From contig JAISTJ010000003.1 in NCBI GenBank assembly GCA_031272655.1, positions 1 to 11,094 of the forward strand: 11,094 nucleotides of DNA. Reading direction: 5' to 3'. This stretch comes from Tannerella sp. Its GTDB lineage: Bacteria > Bacteroidota > Bacteroidia > Bacteroidales > Tannerellaceae. Below are positions 5,798 through 11,094 of this stretch, in pieces. Position 1 is the stretch's first letter; each line of letters begins with the position of its first letter. Under the pieces are notes generated by a model that did not search any database, was not told where the DNA came from, and worked only from the letters and a program-made list of their open reading frames with translations. A program made the translations under genes and the position numbers.

Positions 5798-5825
5798 GAA
5801 TTTAGAATTGAGAATTTAGAATTTG
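5791..5825. repeat. Heptamer array spanning the kinase stop codon
   Basis: Five units: GAATTGA, GAATTTA, GAATTGA, GAATTTA, GAATTTG. The first unit contains the TGA stop of the kinase gene, and the array fills nearly all of the 32-bp gap to the next gene. Because the unit is 7 bp and carries TGA or TAG, successive units present stop codons in successive reading frames. This array and the one after slyD have the same orientation relative to the gene they follow. Confidence 0.8.
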
Positions 5826-5829
5826 GGAT

Positions 5830-7005
5830 ATGAGATATGATTTTGATAAACAGATAAGCCGTCGGGGGACGGACTGCATTAAATATGACCTGTTAACGGA
5901 GCGTTACGGGCGCGATGATTTGACGCCATTGTGGGTGGCTGACATGGATTTCGAGACGCCGGATTTTATCGTTGAAGCTATCCGCAAACGCTGTGAGCAT
6001 CCCGTTTTCGGTTACACTTTCCCGTCGGAAGACTACTATTCGGCTATCATCAACTGGCTCGAAAACCTGCATGAATGGCGCATCTCGCGCGAATGGCTGA
6101 CTTTCGTTCCCGGAATAGTGCGCGGAATAGCTTATGTAACAGAGCATTTCAGTGAAAAAGGCGATAAGATTATCATTCAACCACCTGTGTATCACCCATT
6201 TAGATTGGTGCCACAGGATTTGGGGCGTGAAGTCGTATATAATCCGCTGAAAATGAATGCTCAAGGCGAATATGAGATGGATTTCGACAACCTTGAGTCA
6301 ATCATTGACGCCAAGTGCAAGGTGTTGATACTTTCCAGTCCGCATAACCCCGCGGGGATAGTTTGGAAGAAAGAGACTCTCCGTCAGCTTGCCGCTATCT
6401 GCTTCAAACACAATATAATAGTTGTGTCGGACGAGATTCATGCCGAGATGGCATATCCGGGCTTCACGCATCATCCGTTCCCGACCGTTTCCGACGAGGC
6501 GGCGGCGTGCAGCATCACATTTATGGCTCCGAGCAAGACTTTCAACATCGCGGGCTTGATAGCATCATACGCTATTGTCCCGGACAAGAGTCTGCGCGAT
6601 AAGTTTTACGGATTTTTGCGGGCGGGCGAGTTCAATGAAGGCTCGCTGTTCTCTTACGCCGCTACCGTCGCCGCCTATACGCAAGGCTTCGAGTGGCGAC
6701 TGCAAATGCTTGATTATGTGATACGTAACGTTTATTTCGTGGATGAGTTTTTAACGGCCGAGCTTCCGCAAATCAAGGTTTATATGCCGCAGGCTTCGTT
6801 TCTTGTGTGGCTCGACTGCCGCAGGACAGGCCTGTCGCAACACGGGCTTAACGACCTGTTTACCAACCGTGCGCACCTTGCTTTGAACGATGGCGTCATT
6901 TTCGGCAAGGAAGGTGAAGGTTATATGCGCCTGAACGTCGGCTGTCCCCGCCAAACACTCGAAAAGGCGGTTGTTGAGCTGAAAAACTGTTCGCGTGGAC
7001 GATAA
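5830..7005 (+). CDS. malY: MalY/PatB-type PLP-dependent C-S lyase (cystathionine beta-lyase family)
   Basis: This is a 391-residue fold-type I aminotransferase-like protein of the MalY/PatB group, whose members cleave cystathionine or other cysteine-S-conjugates by beta-elimination to pyruvate, ammonia and a thiol. Visible motifs are PLWVADMDFETP near residues 33-44, the SPHNPAG cofactor loop, VVSDEIHAEM with Asp201 (pairs with the PLP ring nitrogen), and the Schiff-base lysine Lys236 in APSKTFNIAGL. The C-terminal FGKEGEGYMRLNVGCPR carries the substrate-carboxylate arginine. Length and motifs are normal, so it should be active in the cytoplasm. It starts at ATG 5830, 32 bp after the kinase gene, probably in one transcript with it and the sulfatase. 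Its stop is only 3 bp from that of the convergent antiporter gene. The exact substrate (cystathionine or another thioether) cannot be told from sequence. Confidence 0.93.
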   Translation: MRYDFDKQISRRGTDCIKYDLLTERYGRDDLTPLWVADMDFETPDFIVEAIRKRCEHPVFGYTFPSEDYYSAIINWLENLHEWRISREWLTFVPGIVRGIAYVTEHFSEKGDKIIIQPPVYHPFRLVPQDLGREVVYNPLKMNAQGEYEMDFDNLESIIDAKCKVLILSSPHNPAGIVWKKETLRQLAAICFKHNIIVVSDEIHAEMAYPGFTHHPFPTVSDEAAACSITFMAPSKTFNIAGLIASYAIVPDKSLRDKFYGFLRAGEFNEGSLFSYAATVAAYTQGFEWRLQMLDYVIRNVYFVDEFLTAELPQIKVYMPQASFLVWLDCRRTGLSQHGLNDLFTNRAHLALNDGVIFGKEGEGYMRLNVGCPRQTLEKAVVELKNCSRGR

Positions 7006-7008
7006 AAT

Positions 7009-9099
7009 TCAGGCGATGGCTTCGCTCGAACCCGTCAGCAGTGATGCGTTCATAATGCGCTCACTTTCTGATAGTTGCATCGGGTAGATAAGCATGAAAT
7101 TGTAGGCATTGAACTGATTATTAAGATATTGCGGAATAAAACGCATGCCGGTCTGATACGAAGCCTTGTCGCGGCGGCTCATCACTACTATCAAGCCATC
7201 GTTTGACTCAAAACTGTCGGCTATAGTGAGGAAATCGTCCCAGTTATTGAAGTTCACATACCGTGCGTTGATGTGATGTTTGAGGTGGACGTTAAGGATA
7301 ACATTCAACGTTTCACGCGAGCCGTAAAAGATAAGTTCGCTTTTACGCCCCAGATTGAGCATTTTCATCATCCAGAAAGGGAAGCCGAACTCGGTCTCGG
7401 CATGTTGCGGTATGACAATGTGATGGCGCGCTACGGTTGCAATTGGCTGCACAGGGCGATAGATGCAAGTCGTTACGTTACTTCGTGCAAGAATGTTCTC
7501 CGTGAGGTTGCCAAGAAATGATTCCGACATTTCGTGGCGGATGTGCAGACCGAGTATTAAATCTGTGATGGCATTTTCGCGAATGACGCTTGTAATAGCG
7601 TCCGGCACACTATTGTCGTAACGAAGCAGCGTACTGAGTCGAATATCGGCTACCGAAGCGGCTTTTTGCGCTTTCTCAAGCAGTTCTGTTGCTTTCTTAT
7701 GCGCCTCAGTATCCGTATCTTGTATATTCAGCACATTAAGTGCATACAATCCGTGCTTGTTTTGTTTCTTTTTCAGAATGGCGCTCAGACTTATCAGTTC
7801 GTCAAGATTATCAGGGTGCTTCACAGGGATTAGAATATTCTCCCTGTAAGTGCGGCTGTCTTCCTGGTCGGTCTGCATGAGGGATATGTTACGTGCGCTG
7901 CGCTGGGCGGCAAACGAGGCTACCGTACAGGTTATCAGTATCATAATGATAGTGCCGTTGAGAACGCTCTCGCTCAGCAGGCGCACCGGCTCGCCAACGT
8001 CGGTATAACTTACTATGAGGTTGTAACCCACTGATACTATGGCGAGTGTGGCGGCTACGCGAGAGGCGCTCAGTCCGAACATCACCTGCCGCTCGTCGGA
8101 AGTGAAGCGTAGCGTCTTCTGCGTAACCCATGCTGCCGCGTATTTGCTGCATAGAGCGATGATAATCATCAGCGCCGCCACTTCGAGCGTTCCGAAATCG
8201 CGAAAAAACGCCTTGTAATCAACTAACATTCCGACACCTATCAGAAAGAACGGTATGAAGATGGCGTTGCCGACAAACTCTACACGGTTCATCAGCGGAG
8301 AGGCGCTCGGTATGAGTTTGTTGAGCGACAGCCCGGTCAAGAACGCGCCAATAATACCCTCAATACCTGCAAGTTCAGATAGCGCCGCGCCTAAGAACAC
8401 TAACGCCAGCACGAAGATATACTGCGCCACCTTATCCTTGAAACGCTTGAAGAACCATCGCGCTATTAGCGGGAAAACAGCTGTAATGATGATAATGGCG
8501 ATGACGGTAGAGCCGCCGAGTTTGAGCCAGAAGCCGAGCGAAGCCTCGCCCTTGTTTAAACCTACAATCGTCGCCAGCACGAACAGCGCCAGAGTGTCGG
8601 TTATCATCGTACCGCCAACCGCAATCGTTACGGCTCGGTTCTTCGTAACGCCGTACTTGGCTATCAGCGGATAGGCTATCAGCGTGTGAGAGGCGAACAT
8701 GCCGCCCAGCAGCGCCGACGAATCAAGCGCAAAGCCCAGCACGTAGCGCCCCGCCGCAAAACCGAGCAGCATCGGGATGATGAACGTCAGGAAACCGAAC
8801 CAGAGGCTGCGGTACCGGTTCTTGCGAAAACCGGCAAGGTCTATGTCCAAACCGGCTAAGAACATGATATACAGCAGCCCTGCCGTACCTGAAAGGATGA
8901 TGCCGCTGTCGCGCTCCATCATATTCAGACCATGCGGACCTATCACCACGCCTGCTATTATCAACCCCAGTATCGACGGTATCTTCAGCCTGTTGAGCAG
9001 TATGGGCGCAAACAGGATGATGACCAAAATTACAAGGAATTTCAGCACGGGGTCGGTGAGGGGGAAGGATATATCGATGATATTCAGCATCATAAGCAT
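7009..9099 (-). CDS. CPA2-type cation/proton antiporter (KefB-like) with C-terminal universal-stress-protein domains
   Basis: The protein has up to 696 residues. The first about 400 form a hydrophobic antiporter domain with roughly 12 membrane segments. It has the features of the KefB/CPA2 family: an early IPSILGLIIAGVVIGPHGL segment (40-58), GLDIDL (83-88), FASHTLIAYPL (135-145), TMITDTLAL with Asp168 in the discontinuous-helix region, and GAFLTGLSLNKLIP (251-264). Residues about 420-560 (ENILIPVKHPDNLDELISLS...) resemble a UspA fold. Residues about 560-690 seem to be a second, more diverged Usp-like domain instead of the TrkA-N domain of KefB. Such proteins exchange Na+ or K+ for H+ across the inner membrane. 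The ATG at 9099 is one candidate start; a second ATG (9091-9093) overlaps the TPR stop as ATGA, so coupled translation from there is equally likely. The transported ion is unknown. Confidence 0.92.
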   Translation of the reverse strand: MLMMLNIIDISFPLTDPVLKFLVILVIILFAPILLNRLKIPSILGLIIAGVVIGPHGLNMMERDSGIILSGTAGLLYIMFLAGLDIDLAGFRKNRYRSLWFGFLTFIIPMLLGFAAGRYVLGFALDSSALLGGMFASHTLIAYPLIAKYGVTKNRAVTIAVGGTMITDTLALFVLATIVGLNKGEASLGFWLKLGGSTVIAIIIITAVFPLIARWFFKRFKDKVAQYIFVLALVFLGAALSELAGIEGIIGAFLTGLSLNKLIPSASPLMNRVEFVGNAIFIPFFLIGVGMLVDYKAFFRDFGTLEVAALMIIIALCSKYAAAWVTQKTLRFTSDERQVMFGLSASRVAATLAIVSVGYNLIVSYTDVGEPVRLLSESVLNGTIIMILITCTVASFAAQRSARNISLMQTDQEDSRTYRENILIPVKHPDNLDELISLSAILKKKQNKHGLYALNVLNIQDTDTEAHKKATELLEKAQKAASVADIRLSTLLRYDNSVPDAITSVIRENAITDLILGLHIRHEMSESFLGNLTENILARSNVTTCIYRPVQPIATVARHHIVIPQHAETEFGFPFWMMKMLNLGRKSELIFYGSRETLNVILNVHLKHHINARYVNFNNWDDFLTIADSFESNDGLIVVMSRRDKASYQTGMRFIPQYLNNQFNAYNFMLIYPMQLSESERIMNASLLTGSSEAIA

Positions 9100-9917
9100 T
9101 CTTTTATCAATTTATCTACAGTTGTTTTATCATATCCGAGTTCGGCAGCTTTACGAAAGTCTATTGCAGCTGATTCTTTCTCATACTGTGCGAGCTTAAT
9201 ACGTCCCCTAAGCATGTACATTTCAGCCGATGGTTGCGCCACAGCAGCAAAGACCTTGTTAATATCTGTGATAGCGCGATAGTTACGTTTAGTGAGAAAA
9301 TACAATTCGGCTCGTTCTTCGAGTACGCGAACGTTATCTTTATATTTGTCAGCGAGGTAGTTAAAAATCGCTTCGCTATCATCAAAATTGCCGCGTGCTT
9401 TTTCAAGAATTGCGTATCCAAAACGTCCAAGGAACGTACCCTCGTTAGTTTTAATGATATTCTCAAAATCCTGTTCTGCCGGAACAAACTCGCCTGTTCT
9501 AATATAGAGCAGTCCGCGGTTAAACAGAGCCTGCTCATTGTTCGGATGTTCTGCCAGCAAAGTATTATAATCATAGATAGCTTTATCGACGTCGTTCATT
9601 TGAGTATAAAGCTCGGCTCTGTTCATCAGTGTCAGCTCATTGTCAGGTTGCAGTCCGAGCGCTGCCGAATACGACATAAGCGCCTCTTCAAGTTTGCCCT
9701 GACGTCGCTGCAAGGTACCCAAATTGGTTAACAGAGCATAATTAAGACGATTGCCAGGTTCTATTCGCATCGCGGCTTTTAAACACTCTTCTGCAGCTGC
9801 ATAATTATCAGTTGCAGCATGCTCATAGCTCTCGTTTATTAGTTGCTCATATTCCTGAGCTATTACAACCGACGACAGACCTATCAGAAAAATTATACAG
9901 TATATCGTTCTTCTCAT
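9090..9917 (-). CDS. Exported tetratricopeptide-repeat protein
   Basis: This 275-residue protein starts with a signal peptide: MRRT, a hydrophobic stretch (IYCIIFLIGLSSVVIA) and probable signal peptidase I cleavage before Gln21. The rest is about six TPR helix pairs, with classic positions such as NYALLTNLGTLQRRQGKLEEALMSYSAAL, the LMNRAELYTQMNDVDKAIYDY repeat and the ALFNRGLLYIRTGEFVPAEQDF repeat. TPRs are protein-binding scaffolds, and no enzyme domain is visible. The likely location is the periplasm, or attached to the outer membrane; no lipobox cysteine is present. It sits 25 bp after the radical SAM gene and overlaps the antiporter start by a few bases, so all three are probably cotranscribed. 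A role with the antiporter is possible but not shown. Confidence 0.9.
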   Translation of the reverse strand: MRRTIYCIIFLIGLSSVVIAQEYEQLINESYEHAATDNYAAAEECLKAAMRIEPGNRLNYALLTNLGTLQRRQGKLEEALMSYSAALGLQPDNELTLMNRAELYTQMNDVDKAIYDYNTLLAEHPNNEQALFNRGLLYIRTGEFVPAEQDFENIIKTNEGTFLGRFGYAILEKARGNFDDSEAIFNYLADKYKDNVRVLEERAELYFLTKRNYRAITDINKVFAAVAQPSAEMYMLRGRIKLAQYEKESAAIDFRKAAELGYDKTTVDKLIKECL

Positions 9918-9942
9918 ATTTTTACTGCAATGTTAATATTTG

Positions 9943-10821
9943 TTATTGTTTTAATTTTTTATACAGAAGGGCTTTGAACTCATGGTTTTTTATTCCCCAA
10001 TCGGGCGCTATGACAAGCTCCGGCAGCGATTGCGATACAAAACGGTCTATATAGATATCATCTCGCAGACGTGATAAAAACTTAGTTATAACATCAAGAT
10101 ATTCTTCAACGGTAAAGAGTTTGACCGACGTCGGATAATCTTCAATCGGCGTGGCGCCTCGTACTAACTGCAACTGATGCAATTTGACCGACGTAAGCGG
10201 CAATTCTGACAGCTTATCTGCTGTTTCTAGCATCATTCCGAGCGTTTCGCCGGGCAAACCGAGAATGACATGCGCGCCAACCGGTATTTTGCGTGCTGCT
10301 GTTCGACGTATTGCGTCTTCGGCCTCGGCGTATGTATGGCAACGGTTGATGATACGAAGAGTTACATCCCAAGCGCTTTCAACACCATATTCCAACATAA
10401 CAAACACCCTCTGACTCAGTCCTTGAATGTAATCAAGAATGGCTTCGGAAACACAGTCCGGACGTGTTCCTATAATTATTCCAACAACCCCGTCCACACT
10501 TAAGGCTTCTTCGTAAAGATTTCTTAGTATGTCTAAAGGAGCATAAGTGTTAGTATATGCCTGAAAATATGCAATATATTTTAGCGACTTATATTTGCGG
10601 GAAAAGAAACGGATACCTTCTTTCAATTGTGAACAGATGTCGGTACCCTTTTCAGAAGTTATGTAAGTAGGAACAAAGGTTACATTATTGCAATATATAC
10701 AACCTCCAACGCCTTTTGAACCATCGCGATTTGGGCAAGTAAAACCCGCATCTATCGAAATCTTTTGCACTTTATATGCCGGAAATCGCATACGCAAATA
10801 TAATGAAAAGTCTTTATTCAT
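9943..10821 (-). CDS. YhcC-type radical SAM protein (TIGR01212 family)
   Basis: The 292-residue protein has the cluster motif Cys29-X11-Cys41-X2-Cys44 within GFTCPNRDGSKGVGGCIYCNN. This is the spaced version seen in the YhcC/TIGR01212 group rather than the usual CX3CX2C. The radical SAM barrel continues with YFQAYTNTYAPLD, GIIIGTRPDCVSEAILDYI, a YGVESAWDVTL strand with the SAM-contacting glutamate, HVILGLPGET, and the family-specific SVKLHQLQLVRGATPIEDY. Such proteins bind a 4Fe-4S cluster and SAM in the cytoplasm; the reaction of this group is poorly defined, although tRNA modification or methyltransferase-like roles have been suggested. The start at ATG 10821 fits the usual short N-terminus. 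Upstream on the same strand is iorB, separated by 78 bp of tandem repeat, and downstream the TPR gene. Confidence 0.92.
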   Translation of the reverse strand: MNKDFSLYLRMRFPAYKVQKISIDAGFTCPNRDGSKGVGGCIYCNNVTFVPTYITSEKGTDICSQLKEGIRFFSRKYKSLKYIAYFQAYTNTYAPLDILRNLYEEALSVDGVVGIIIGTRPDCVSEAILDYIQGLSQRVFVMLEYGVESAWDVTLRIINRCHTYAEAEDAIRRTAARKIPVGAHVILGLPGETLGMMLETADKLSELPLTSVKLHQLQLVRGATPIEDYPTSVKLFTVEEYLDVITKFLSRLRDDIYIDRFVSQSLPELVIAPDWGIKNHEFKALLYKKLKQ

Positions 10822-10907
10822 AAGCGAATGAACCTTTTAAACCTTTTGAACCTTTGAACCCTTGAACCTTTGAACTTGAAACCTTGGAACCTTGGAACCT
10901 CAAACCC
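10822..10907. repeat. Tandem array of 8-9-bp GGTTCAAA-type units between iorB and the radical SAM gene
   Basis: On the - strand, about ten units follow one another: GGGTTTGA, GGTTCCAA, GGTTCCAA, GGTTTCAA, GTTCAAA, GGTTCAAG, GGTTCAAA, GGTTCAAAA, GGTTTAAAA, GGTTCATT. The first unit contains the TGA stop of iorB (10900-10902), and the last runs to within a few bases of the radical SAM start. Unit length drifts from 7 to 9 bp. No TAnnTTTG promoter is seen in it. The array is too AT-rich and uneven for a CRISPR. Confidence 0.8.
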
Positions 10908-11094
10908 TTGCCCGTCCTGCTTCGAGGGCTTTGAGATTGAGGGCGATGACTTCGTCGCCTTTGCGGGCGAAGATGGTACGGACGCTGTCGGCAATCTTTT
11001 GATATTCAATGCCTAAGAACGGCGTCGCGGCGCCAAGCATGACAATGTTTGCCACGCGCGGCGAGCCGACCTCTTTGGCGATTGCTTCGAGGTC
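10900..11094 (-). CDS. iorB: Indolepyruvate ferredoxin oxidoreductase beta subunit, C-terminal part
   Basis: The last 64 residues are visible, running out of the window at the 5' end. They read DLEAIAKEVGSPRVANIVML, then GAATPFLGIEYQKIADSVRT, then IFARKGDEVIALNLKALEAGRARV. The pattern 'NIVMLGAA.PFLGI...I...IF..KG..V..LN..AL.AG' is the C-terminus of the IorB / 2-oxoacid:acceptor oxidoreductase gamma-domain family. With IorA it oxidises arylpyruvates, such as indolepyruvate from tryptophan transamination, to aryl-CoA, passing electrons to ferredoxin; the complex is cytoplasmic and oxygen-sensitive. This suggests an anaerobe. iorA is usually just upstream and would lie beyond 11094. The stop TGA (10900-10902) is inside the first unit of a tandem repeat array. 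A 63-codon open frame in another phase covers the same stretch and is not real. Confidence 0.82.
   Translation of the reverse strand, partial: DLEAIAKEVGSPRVANIVMLGAATPFLGIEYQKIADSVRTIFARKGDEVIALNLKALEAGRARV

Noticed and set aside
8255..8674. 139-codon open frame on the + strand inside the antiporter
   Set aside because: It is antisense to the membrane domain of a clear antiporter gene, and its composition fits a reverse-strand shadow.
10818..11009. 63-codon open frame on the - strand ending at the radical SAM start
   Set aside because: It overlaps iorB in another phase. Its C-terminal half is translated tandem repeat (RFKRFKRF), and no family resemblance is seen.
1..11094. tRNA, rRNA or phage/IS genes
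   Set aside because: No cloverleaf, rRNA segment, transposase or integrase coding sequence was recognised on either strand. The repeats here are all short and non-coding for any mobility enzyme.

Overview
The window looks like a chromosomal piece of a Bacteroidetes genome, probably order Bacteroidales. The evidence is the promoter type (TTTG, 19 bp, TAnnTTTG) in front of one gene, AT-rich starts without Shine-Dalgarno sequences, and the gene families: a PDZ/S41 protease, a SlyD-like FKBP with a cysteine tail, a Bacteroidetes-style LTA-synthase-like sulfatase, IorB, and a KefB-like antiporter with universal-stress domains. I cannot name a genus. The genes themselves are ordinary housekeeping and envelope genes. 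What is unusual is the dense set of short repeats inside them and between them.

Layout. Positions 1-1344 (+) hold the 3' part of an S41 protease. It converges on aroC (1290-2516, -), and the two coding regions overlap by 55 bp. aroC lies behind slyD (2655-3200, -) on the same strand, and the 138 bp between them is almost entirely repeats. A divergent promoter region (about 3201-3326) separates slyD from a + strand cluster: an LTA-synthase-like membrane sulfatase (3327-5258), a small CMP-kinase-like P-loop protein (5261-5797) and a MalY/PatB-type C-S lyase (5830-7005). Converging on this cluster, with 3 bp between stops, is a - strand cluster. In transcription order it is iorB (partial, 10900-11094), a YhcC-type radical SAM protein (9943-10821), a secreted TPR protein (9090-9917) and a cation/proton antiporter (7009-9099).

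Repeats. I see four kinds. (1) A 'GATTGCTTCACTTCG...CAATGACG' element with 21-bp and 48-bp modules. It is in frame in aroC (26 codons) and in the sulfatase gene (44 codons), is a main component of the slyD-aroC gap, and has a degenerate remnant at 4061-4096. (2) A 34-bp palindromic element (15-bp arms, 3-nt loop) found twice in frame in the sulfatase gene and once, more diverged, in its 5' leader. (3) Heptamer arrays (GAATTGA/GAATTTA/GATTTTA) at 2524-2565, 2628-2655 and 5791-5825. (4) An 8-9-bp GGTTCAAA-type array at about 10822-10907. At three gene ends (slyD, the kinase, iorB) the array starts in or directly against the stop codon. The sulfatase gene alone carries three coding insertions, all at places expected to be loops or linkers.

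The best candidate for something under-described is therefore not a gene cassette. It is this set of reading-frame-compatible palindromic elements and stop-codon-linked arrays, which seem to be spreading through both coding and non-coding DNA of this genome.
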